The notes under the pieces: model-generated
Told to the model about the DNA's origin: nothing
The model's database searches: none
What the model saw: the letters and a program-made list of their open reading frames with translations, nothing else
In this document: positions 40,750-48,696 of the stretch, piece by piece
Layout: each line of letters starts with the position of its first letter
Position numbering within the stretch: position 1 is the first letter of the stretch
Origin: Peronospora farinosa
Taxonomy: Eukaryota > Oomycota > Peronosporomycetes > Peronosporales > Peronosporaceae
Direction of reading: 5' to 3'
DNA length: 64,000 nucleotides
Assembly (NCBI GenBank): GCA_947646735.1
Contig: CANTFK010000173.1
Location: forward strand, 212,138 to 276,137
Program-made: the position numbers and the translations under genes

Positions 40750-41310
40750 CTATGGCGTATATAATCTTCACTTTAACTCTATCTTTAAAATAGCGGCATA
40801 TATGAAGACCAAAAAATATAGCGCTATTTTACAGATAGAGTTACAGTGAGTAGCGGCGGCTCTACGACGGCTCTATTTCAAGACTTTACAATGTAAGTGC
40901 CTGACTTTTACCTCGGCGTCTGACCTGGTCGCAAGAAAAGACAAATTCTAGGCTCATTTGGAAATAGACCGTCCAATTGGGAACATTTTTCGACCAACTC
41001 GTCCGCATCTGTAGCAGAAAAAGACTGTATATCCGGATGTTCTGAGTAAGTGTGCGTGACCTCACCCCCTCTCCCTTGTCCTGATTGTAGTGTCGTCTTT
41101 CTTACCAATCGATGTACCACCCTTATTGACTACAAGTATCGTGTGTCTATTTATTTTCCTGCACTATATGGACTTGAGTCGTGTACATTTCACAATTTGC
41201 TTTCAAGCTACAAGAGTCCGTTTCGATAGAGTCCGGTCACAATCAATAGTATACCTAGTAGTAGTGCGTGTTTCTTTGTATTAGACTGTCGAACTCCATC
41301 ATTTTCTGTC
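40750..41310. other. Intergenic upstream of ABCG gene A
   Basis: Presumed promoter region. A 70-codon minus-strand frame (41120-40908) has no recognisable domain. A self-complementary pair of stretches (ATATAGCGCTATTTTACAGATAGAG about 40818 and CTCTATCTTTAAAATAGCGGCATAT about 40778) can pair to form a stem of roughly 20 bp. Confidence 0.4.
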
Positions 41311-43128
41311 ATGGCATTACCATCAACAACAACCCCTTATACGGCTCTAGACACTCTTGAAAATGGCGTCAAAGCTCCATTGTCTTATAATCAGATAGTA
41401 AATCCTTGTGTCCTTAGTTGGTATAATCTTAGTTATATTGTATCATGTCCAAAAACAGTCGAGACGTCAACAGGAAAGAAAAGTATCTTGGATAATGTCA
41501 GTGGTCGATGTGCACCGGGTGAACTTACGGCCATTATGGGTCCGTCTGGATCTGGCAAGACAACGCTCGTGGACCTATTAGCCGATCGAATTAGTTCTGG
41601 ACAAATTACGGGTGACATGGAACTCAATGGCGAAATTCGTGTGACAAAGACATTTCGTGCTATAACGAGTTACGTGGCTCAAGAGGATTCATTGCTTGGG
41701 TCTTTTACCGTGCTGGAAACCATGCGCATGGCTGCGAAACTCAGTTTACCCAATACTGTGACGTCCAACGAGATTGAGAGTCGTATTGATGATGTAGTAG
41801 AGGCCATGGGTCTCGGGACGTGTCGTCACACTTTGGTGGGCGATATTTTCCGTAAGGGGTTATCAGGTGGTCAAAAACGGCGACTTAGTATCGCTATCGA
41901 GTTGCTATCAAACCCGAGCATCTTGATTCTCGATGAACCGACTAGTGGTCTCGATTCTAGTGCCACATATAATGTCATGAAATTCATTGTCAAGCTCTGC
42001 ACTGAAGGCAAAACCGTTGTGTGTACGATCCATCAGCCATCGTCGCTAGTCTATGACATGTTTACGAACGTTATTGTGCTTTCAGCCGGTCAGACCGTGT
42101 ACTGCGGTCCTCGCGTCAACATGATTTCACACTTTGCATCACTAGGCCACGATTGTCCGCAGTATATGAACCCGGCCGAGTACTTTATTAGTCTCGTGAA
42201 TACGGACTTTGAAGACCACGCAGACGTGACCAAGCTCGTGCGCTTGTACGCACAGAGTGAGAGCCACAAGGAACTGACCAACAAGATTGAAAGCGATCGC
42301 AAGACGCTGCAGCATTTGTCGGATATTACGCAGCCTTCGCCGTCGTCATTACGGCAGTTCAGTGTCCTCATGTATCGCAACACTTTGAACAACATTCGCA
42401 ACCCCGGTATTTACTGGATCCGATTGTTCATGTACTTTTGCCTGAGCTTCATGGTCGGTACCATGTATTTGAGCACAAATGATGAACTGAGCGAGGAAGA
42501 TCTGGTGCCGCTGCTGTTCTACATACAGGCGTTCCTGGTGTTCATGTCGGTGGCAGTATTACCGTTTTTCATTGAGCAGCGGGCTGTATTTGCTCGTGAA
42601 CGTGCCAACAGTTCTCTGAGTGTGATGAGCTATGTGTGCGCCAACTTTTTGGCGACACTGCCAGGTATTTTCTTGATCGCGGCCATGTCGACGGCGTTGG
42701 TGGTGCTACTGGCGGGTCTCAATGCGATCGAATACTTTCTATTGAATCTTTTCTTGTCGCTGGTGGTGTCAGAGTCAATGATGCACGTGATTGGAGCTGC
42801 CGTGCCGCATTACATTATCGGTATCGCATTGGGTGCTGGTGTGTTCGGTATGTTTATGTTGTGCGAAGGTTTCATGGTTCCTCGCGACTCGATCCCAACT
42901 TACTGGATTTGGGGGTACTACTTGGCGTTCCATACGTACTCGTTCGAGTCTTTTGTATTCAAGCAGTTTGAGAATGAGACGTCGATCGAGGCGAAGGCTA
43001 TTCTGACAAAATACGGCATGGAGAACGTGGATGTATCACGTGATATGCTGTTGTTGGTCGTGTATATTGTAGCCTTCCAGGCTATCTTTGCATTGATTCT
43101 GTGGAAGTTCCATACCGGTCGCCGTTGA
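41311..43128 (+). CDS. ABCG (White-type) half-transporter A (605 aa)
   Basis: ATG at 41311. The N-terminal ATP-binding domain has Walker A GPSGSGKTTL (residues about 77-86), Q-loop YVAQEDSLLGSFTVLETM, signature LSGGQKRRLSIA, Walker B ILILDEPTSGLD and H-loop TIHQPSS. The C-terminal domain has six TM segments starting at RQFSVLMYRNTLNNIRNPG. NBD-TMD order and about 600 residues are typical of ABCG half-transporters, which dimerise to export lipids or xenobiotics. From the codon for Leu in VLMYRN (42366) to beyond the stop, the DNA is practically identical to gene B in inverted orientation, whereas the NBD halves differ clearly. No intron. Confidence 0.95.
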   Translation: MALPSTTTPYTALDTLENGVKAPLSYNQIVNPCVLSWYNLSYIVSCPKTVETSTGKKSILDNVSGRCAPGELTAIMGPSGSGKTTLVDLLADRISSGQITGDMELNGEIRVTKTFRAITSYVAQEDSLLGSFTVLETMRMAAKLSLPNTVTSNEIESRIDDVVEAMGLGTCRHTLVGDIFRKGLSGGQKRRLSIAIELLSNPSILILDEPTSGLDSSATYNVMKFIVKLCTEGKTVVCTIHQPSSLVYDMFTNVIVLSAGQTVYCGPRVNMISHFASLGHDCPQYMNPAEYFISLVNTDFEDHADVTKLVRLYAQSESHKELTNKIESDRKTLQHLSDITQPSPSSLRQFSVLMYRNTLNNIRNPGIYWIRLFMYFCLSFMVGTMYLSTNDELSEEDLVPLLFYIQAFLVFMSVAVLPFFIEQRAVFARERANSSLSVMSYVCANFLATLPGIFLIAAMSTALVVLLAGLNAIEYFLLNLFLSLVVSESMMHVIGAAVPHYIIGIALGAGVFGMFMLCEGFMVPRDSIPTYWIWGYYLAFHTYSFESFVFKQFENETSIEAKAILTKYGMENVDVSRDMLLLVVYIVAFQAIFALILWKFHTGRR

Positions 43129-43288
43129 GCATGATAGCTTTGTAGACGACAGTATGACTTGATGGGTAAGAGTTAGTCAATATACGTATGATAATAGCTT
43201 GCAACAATGGAAAGAAGGGGAAGTCATGACCATGAAATACGACACAAGATTGAATATTGGAGCGGAAGATCAATGGTAGAGGTTCATT
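42366..43288 (+). repeat. Palindrome arm 1 (3' half of ABCG gene A plus 3' flank)
   Basis: About 923 bp almost identical to the reverse complement of 43375-44297. Identity starts sharply at the first TM segment and runs about 160 bp past the stop codon. One single-base indel was seen at about 43152. Confidence 0.92.
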
Positions 43289-43374
43289 ACAGAACCCTAT
43301 GACATCTTACCATTGAGCCATACATTAGAAGCTTCTGATGAAATCTCACCTGTACATCTTGTAGAGTCTCAATC
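43289..43374. other. Centre of the ABCG palindrome (86 bp)
   Basis: Non-repeated spacer between the two arms; no gene. Confidence 0.8.
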
Positions 43375-44297
43375 AATGAACCTCTTAGCATTGATCTTCC
43401 GCTCCAATATTCAATCTTGTGTCGTATTTCATGGTCATGACTTCCCCTTCTTTCCATTGTTGCAAGCTATTATCATACGTATATTGACTAACTCTTACCC
43501 ATCAAGTCATACTGTGTCTACAAAGCTATCATGCTCAACGGCGACCGGTATGGAACTTCCACAGAATCAATGCAAAGATAGCCTGGAAGGCTACAATATA
43601 CACGACCAACAACAGCATATCACGTGATACATCCACGTTCTCCATGCCGTATTTTGTCAGAATAGCCTTCGCCTCGATCGACGTCTCATTCTCAAACTGC
43701 TTGAATACAAAAGACTCGAACGAGTACGTATGGAACGCCAAGTAGTACCCCCAAATCCAGTAAGTTGGGATCGAGTCGCGAGGAACCATGAAACCTTCGC
43801 ACAACATAAACATACCGAACACACCAGCACCCAATGCGATACCGATAATGTAATGCGGCACGGCAGCTCCAATCACGTGCATCATTGACTCTGACACCAC
43901 CAGCGACAAGAAAAGATTCAATAGAAAGTATTCGATCGCATTGAGACCCGCCAGTAGCACCACCAACGCCGTCGACATGGCCGCGATCAAGAAAATACCT
44001 GGCAGTGTCGCCAAAAAGTTGGCGCACACATAGCTCATCACACTCAGAGAACTGTTGGCACGTTCACGAGCAAATACAGCCCGCTGCTCAATGAAAAACG
44101 GTAATACTGCCACCGACATGAACACCAGGAACGCCTGTATGTAGAACAGCAGCGGCACCAGATCTTCCTCGCTCAGTTCATCATTTGTGCTCAAATACAT
44201 GGTACCGACCATGAAGCTCAGGCAAAAGTACATGAACAATCGGATCCAGTAAATACCGGGGTTGCGAATGTTGTTCAAAGTGTTGCGATACATGAGA
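43375..44297 (-). repeat. Palindrome arm 2 (3' half of ABCG gene B plus 3' flank)
   Basis: Reverse complement of arm 1; see that entry for extent and identity. Confidence 0.92.
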
Positions 44298-45433
44298 ACG
44301 CTGAACTGTCGCATAGGGGACGACGGTCTCAGCTCGATGTCCGGTAGATGTTGTAGCAAAGCTCGGTCAGCAGCTAGTCGGTCTATTAGATTCGTCTTCA
44401 CGTTGCTGTGGGCGTAGGCATCCGCGAGCTTCGTGACATCAACTTGGTCTTCAAAGTCTGTGTTCACCAGACTAATAAAGTACTCGGCCGGGTTCATATA
44501 CCGCGGACAATCGTGGCCTATTGATGCAAAGTGCTGGATGATTTGACGACGAGGACCGCAGTACAATGTCCGACCGGCCGAGAGCACGACCACGTTCGTA
44601 AACATGGCGTAGACAAACGACGATGGTTGGTGAATTGTACACACAACGGTCTTGCCCTCGGCACAGACCTTGGCAATGAACTTCATAACATTTTGGGCAG
44701 AGCTGGAGTCAAGGCCGCTAGTCGGCTCATCAAGGATCAAGATGCTCGGATTGGACAGCAACTCGATGGCGATGCTAAGTCGCCGCTTTTGCCCACCCGA
44801 AAGTCCCTTCCTAAAGATGTCGCCGACTAATGTATTCCTGCATGGACCGAGTCCCATGGCGTCCATGACATTCTTGACTCGGGTGTGAATGTCCGTCATC
44901 ACCACACTATTCGGGAGACTGAGTCTAGCCGCCATCTCCATGGTCTCTGTTACAGTGAATGACCCCAGTAGCGTGTCGTCTTGGGCCACGTAGCTCGTTA
45001 CAGCACGAAACGTCTTAGTCACACGGCCAGTGCCGTTCAATTCGATGGTTCCGGTCACTTCTCCAGAACTCGTGCGATCAGCCAATAAGTCGACAAGTGT
45101 TGTCTTACCCGATCCGGAAGGCCCCATGATAGCGGTGAGCTCACCAGGAGCACAGCGTCCACTGACTCTGTCGAGAATGATTTTTTTGCCGTGCGGATTC
45201 TTGTCGGTCCTTTTCCCTCCTGGCACGGCATAACTGAGGTCGTCCCAACTAAGGACGCACGGGTTAATAAATTCTTCGTACTTGGCCGTGATATTTCGAC
45301 AGTCGAGATTGTCGTTACCGGCATCGCCAGAATAGTCCGAGATGTCGTTCTGAGTATTCCGACCGCTTTCAAGCGTGTAATTGCTCTCACGTATCGACAT
45401 TTCAAGCATAGGTGGCGATAATTCTGGCAGCAT
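43535..45433 (-). CDS. ABCG (White-type) half-transporter B (632 aa)
   Basis: The longest frame begins with TTG at 45466; the first ATG is 45433 (MLPELSPPMLEMSIRE), which I use. The ATP-binding domain is complete: GPSGSGKTTL, YVAQDDTLLGSFTVTETM, LSGGQKRRLSIA, ILILDEPTSGLD, TIHQPSS. The TM half (from RQFSVLMYRN) encodes the same amino acids as gene A to the C-terminus FHTGRR. The NBD half is diverged in its N-terminal 60 residues and at scattered positions elsewhere (for example LNGTGRVTKTFRAVTSYVAQDD against LNGEIRVTKTFRAITSYVAQED). Gene B converges on gene A, with 406 bp between their stops. Confidence 0.95.
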   Translation of the reverse strand: MLPELSPPMLEMSIRESNYTLESGRNTQNDISDYSGDAGNDNLDCRNITAKYEEFINPCVLSWDDLSYAVPGGKRTDKNPHGKKIILDRVSGRCAPGELTAIMGPSGSGKTTLVDLLADRTSSGEVTGTIELNGTGRVTKTFRAVTSYVAQDDTLLGSFTVTETMEMAARLSLPNSVVMTDIHTRVKNVMDAMGLGPCRNTLVGDIFRKGLSGGQKRRLSIAIELLSNPSILILDEPTSGLDSSSAQNVMKFIAKVCAEGKTVVCTIHQPSSFVYAMFTNVVVLSAGRTLYCGPRRQIIQHFASIGHDCPRYMNPAEYFISLVNTDFEDQVDVTKLADAYAHSNVKTNLIDRLAADRALLQHLPDIELRPSSPMRQFSVLMYRNTLNNIRNPGIYWIRLFMYFCLSFMVGTMYLSTNDELSEEDLVPLLFYIQAFLVFMSVAVLPFFIEQRAVFARERANSSLSVMSYVCANFLATLPGIFLIAAMSTALVVLLAGLNAIEYFLLNLFLSLVVSESMMHVIGAAVPHYIIGIALGAGVFGMFMLCEGFMVPRDSIPTYWIWGYYLAFHTYSFESFVFKQFENETSIEAKAILTKYGMENVDVSRDMLLLVVYIVAFQAIFALILWKFHTGRR

Positions 45434-46870
45434 ATCACTGTATAACACCACAGGTGAAAACGCCAAGTTGGTCGTGAACTTCAGGTTTGCACTAGCCTAA
45501 TTGCAAAATGATTAATTGTTGTAGCAGTAAAGTAGCGGCCGCCTTTCCATTGCTTGGAAATCGTACTATAGAGATAGTGTCGATCACTTACCGATCATCT
45601 GCAATCGAGACTCTGCACGCACGAAGGATTAAGGTGGGTGGTCATTAGCTCGAAAGCAGGTCAGGCACATGATACAACGTGGCGATAGCAAGTGACGAGC
45701 GACACGACAGTATCAGTGCGTGAGACTTTCAATGAAATATTTTGTCGAGCACAAGGCATTCAAATCGACCATGAGGTGTCCATCTGGCAAGTTTACTGGC
45801 GTCGTAAGAACTTTTGTTAACAACTGCATTTGAAATCAGGAAGATGTGCTTACGTTTACAGGTTTCATCGATATGGTATTCTACTTTGGTGATAAGATAC
45901 TCTGTATCGTATCAGAGTAACGTTAATCCATAGAGTCTTGGTCGTGCTGACTTCCGGCACCAAAACTTCAGGTTTGCGCTGCACTAGAGATTTGTATTCT
46001 CTCCTAATGTGTGCTAGCTCGTAGTCTGCGTGATGATATACATACGAAATGCAATCTGGAACAGCTACAGCTTAGGCTTGACTTGACGAATCAGGTCAAG
46101 CCTAAGTCGCTCGTTTACACGTTGACCTCGATTTTCTCCAAGCTGCTACGCTTGTCCATATCGTTGTAAATGACTAAAACATTGAAGCAACAGGACCATT
46201 CCCAGTGGCCTGGCTGTACAGGTGTGTGTATTTGTTGGGAGAAAGCGTCCCCACCCCATTATAGTAGGATGTGCCACCCTAAGAAGGACCTTTGCCGCCA
46301 CAACCTGGTCCTAGACATAATTATCCGCTTGTTGTGTAGAGGTGGTAGCATGCAAGTCGTCTAAGTCAAGGATTGTAAAGTAGGCAGTTCTCGGCCACAA
46401 ATTGCAGTATTTAGATAAGTAAACAGAGATTACAAGTCATCCACGCTAAGACGTGCAACATGTCTTGTGAGTTCATGATGTGGACGCCGAAAATAGCAAT
46501 GCCCATGCCAAGCGCCAACTGTCAGACAACTGGTATGACGTCCTAGGAGATGATATTATTTGGCGTTTGTAATGAGTAAAGTGCATGGTTGCAAAACTCG
46601 AGACTGGAAGCGTATGCTGTACATACTGTGGAGTAAATTGCTAGCACGAGATATAAGAGACCATTGGTGAAGACTTCCAGAAGAACATTGGAACTACAAG
46701 CTTGAATTATCTACATTTCTGTACTGTCAGCATCGTCTATCGCAGTATTTAAACCGACCAATCCGAGAAAGCTAAAAGGTCCACTTCAAGTTGTACAACA
46801 CGTCAATTGTCACGTTAGTTGAAACGCCTACTATTCTACAGCTCACTATGACTATTTAACTACGTCTCGA
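45434..46870. other. Intergenic upstream of ABCG gene B
   Basis: No gene seen in 1.4 kb. A short inverted repeat built on AGGCTTGACTTGA / TCAAGCCTAAG lies at about 46074-46108. Confidence 0.5.
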
Positions 46871-47449
46871 TCACATTTGCTGATCTCTTTCCACGTCTTC
46901 GTCTTCGTCCTCATCTGTCCATCCGCAAGTGCTAATGCTGCTCTCCCACGTCGCATCCATCACTTCCTGAAACTGATTCATGTACTCGAGATTTACCTTG
47001 CAGTCCAGTGAGCAGAATCGACCAGCAGCACCAGCTAATGACGAGAGGGACGTGAAGAAAAGACGCTCACAGTTGGCACATCGCGACTGTAGTTGCCGCC
47101 ATGGAGCTTCGTTGTACCCACTGTCAGGAGCTCCTTGACTTTGTGATCGCTGCACTCGCACAGACTCTGAAGATCGTACTGCAGACGGAGCAGAGCAACG
47201 AAGTCCGCTGGAGATTGCGATGTTTGCGCTGGCTTGGTGACATGAAGTCGTTGGGACCGGTCGTCCTGACCAAGACTTGGATCGCTGGTTTGCAATACGT
47301 CGCTTTCTGTGAAAGATAAACTGAATCATTCGTGACGCAAAGCTTGGTGACGATGCATCAACTTGTTGAGCTTGACTGTTAGTCGTCTTGTTAGCTTGCC
47401 GACAGACAGATTTGGGGTGTTTGCTTCGAATGCGTGATGTAAGAGTCAT
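46871..47449 (-). CDS. Hypothetical protein with an FLZ-like Cys4 motif (192 aa)
   Basis: ATG at 47449 (MTLTSRIRSKHPKSVCRQ). The N-terminal 110 residues are basic and Ser/Gln-rich with no domain. Residues about 125-165 carry CANCERLFFTSLSSLAGAAGRFCSLDC, a C-x2-C-x18-C-x3-C arrangement followed by NLEYMNQFQEVMD. This spacing resembles the FCS-like (FLZ) zinc finger of plants, which mediates protein interactions; the match is by pattern only. The C-terminus is acidic (DEDEDEDVERD). Its start codon lies at the edge of a dispersed repeat (47430-47820), so the promoter is within repeat sequence. Confidence 0.6.
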   Translation of the reverse strand: MTLTSRIRSKHPKSVCRQANKTTNSQAQQVDASSPSFASRMIQFIFHRKRRIANQRSKSWSGRPVPTTSCHQASANIAISSGLRCSAPSAVRSSESVRVQRSQSQGAPDSGYNEAPWRQLQSRCANCERLFFTSLSSLAGAAGRFCSLDCKVNLEYMNQFQEVMDATWESSISTCGWTDEDEDEDVERDQQM

Positions 47450-47820
47450 GATCTGTTGCTACGCTTTGTGTATAGTTGCTTCGAAAACTCGAACTGAAAA
47501 CTAAGAAAAAGACTCGGGTGACTGAGTCGACTCAATGATCACATGCCTTGGCCACTTTGGACGAAACTGCCTACGATTTCACGGATTGGACTGCAATATT
47601 TGCGACGAGGTAAGCAAAAGCTCTGATTCAAAGACTCACTGTGTACCGACTCAGAGCTTGGCTGCTCGACGTCGTATGAGACATCTTGATTGTAGCATTA
47701 TCGTTGATGTCGGTCGGTATCTGATGAGTCAATAGTTACGAACCAAGCGAGCTGCTTTTTCCATGAACCCAATCTAATCAAAATCAAATGGAGACACACA
47801 AACATCATGTTGGGCTGCTT
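47430..47820 (+). repeat. Dispersed copy of the LINE 5' leader (copy 1)
   Basis: Nearly 390 bp that match 56868-57240, the sequence leading into the LINE. Homology ends at CATGTTGGG, just inside LINE ORF1. It carries the palindrome TGAGTCGACTCA (47523-47534) and a conserved 66-codon open frame (47535-47735) that differs from its partner by only a few residues; I regard that frame as passenger sequence. Confidence 0.8.
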
Positions 47821-47837
47821 GGTCACTGTGTACCGAC

Positions 47838-47927
47838 GTGTATAGTTGCTTCGAAAACTCGAACTAAAAACTAAGCAAAAGACTCGGGTGACTGAGTCGA
47901 CTCAATGATCAAATGCATTGGCCACCT
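47838..47927 (+). repeat. Dispersed copy of the LINE 5' leader (copy 2, partial)
   Basis: About 85 bp repeating the start of copy 1 (from TGTATAGTTGCTTCGAAAAC), including TGAGTCGACTCA at 47893-47904. It ends at GCCACCTACC. Confidence 0.8.
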
Positions 47928-48370
47928 ACCTACCGAAGCCTGTGCAATTGCTGACGCCATTAAACCTCTGCATTGGAAACGCTATACGCTTCATGCCAAC
48001 GGTCCGTCGTAATTGATGCTTACATTCTTTGTCGCCACTAGGTAGCGCCTCACCGCAATGTGAGCATTGAATGAAGACCCATCTATACTTGTGACAGACT
48101 GGTGTTGAGTATGCAATGCGCATATTGTGACGAACATGGAGCATTCACAGCTGAATAAGTCGTCAAGAGCTTGAAGGAATTGTGACAATGTTCTCGTGCT
48201 TGAAACGACCATGTAGACCGACTTAGACCTTAAATTAGTAAATATTTAGAAGTTGAACAACTTTCATATGACCACGCTGGAAATGCGACGTTCTCTATAA
48301 ACACTGCCACGCTAACATTCTCAATGCTAATGAATCGATTTTGCGAGCACAGTTGATTGCTACCCGCTTA
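47928..48370. other. Intergenic
   Basis: No gene recognised; small overlapping frames on the minus strand lack any motif. Confidence 0.5.
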
Positions 48371-48371
48371 A

Positions 48372-48620
48372 TCTGTTGCGATGACCAAGAATGTTGCCGC
48401 AGAATGGGAGCGTATCGTGTCGCAGAACACCGGTCAAACTCAGGAGGGGAATGCAGCATTCAAGAGTCCAGAATTTAACTCCTGGGTCTCCTTTGTGACG
48501 TAGACAGACAAACTGCTGCAATAAGAGACTCAAATGGCAGTTTGTGTATGTTTCGCAACTGATAAGACACGCCAAATCGCATGTAAAGAAATGCTCAGGG
48601 CATTGAGAAAAGAAGGCAAT
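48372..48620 (+). pseudogene. Relic of a W/Y-module effector gene
   Basis: Read from 48381 the plus strand gives MTKNVAAEWERIVSQNTG, then EGNAAFKSPEFNSWVSFV and a stop. This matches in order and spacing a module of the intact effector on the other strand (AGKWERSEWRIAQRTPDDIF ... KKKGDAVFESPEFESWALYV). Later stop-interrupted sequence to about 48620 (EMLRALRKEGN) fits the rest of a helix module. It is therefore a broken, inverted fragment of a related effector. Confidence 0.6.
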
Positions 48621-48696
48621 TGAAGACACGTAGATTCTCATTGATCAGAGTTACCTCATTCTTCTGTTGTAGTATCGACGCTTGGTCACACCAACT

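Noticed and set aside
40908..41120. 70-codon minus-strand frame between the ABCG pseudogene and gene A
   Set aside because: No family, no conserved partner and no promoter context; more likely chance.
43313..43627. 104-codon plus-strand frame across the palindrome centre
   Set aside because: Mostly antisense to the 3' flank and end of ABCG gene B, and partly duplicated by the other arm; not a gene.
45434..45466. Extended N-terminus of ABCG gene B from TTG 45466
   Set aside because: Not an ATG; the in-frame ATG at 45433 gives a normal ABCG length.
47535..47735. 66-codon frame conserved in two copies (also 56959-57159)
   Set aside because: Conservation follows from the dispersed repeat; no domain. 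Kept only as a passenger note in the repeat entries.
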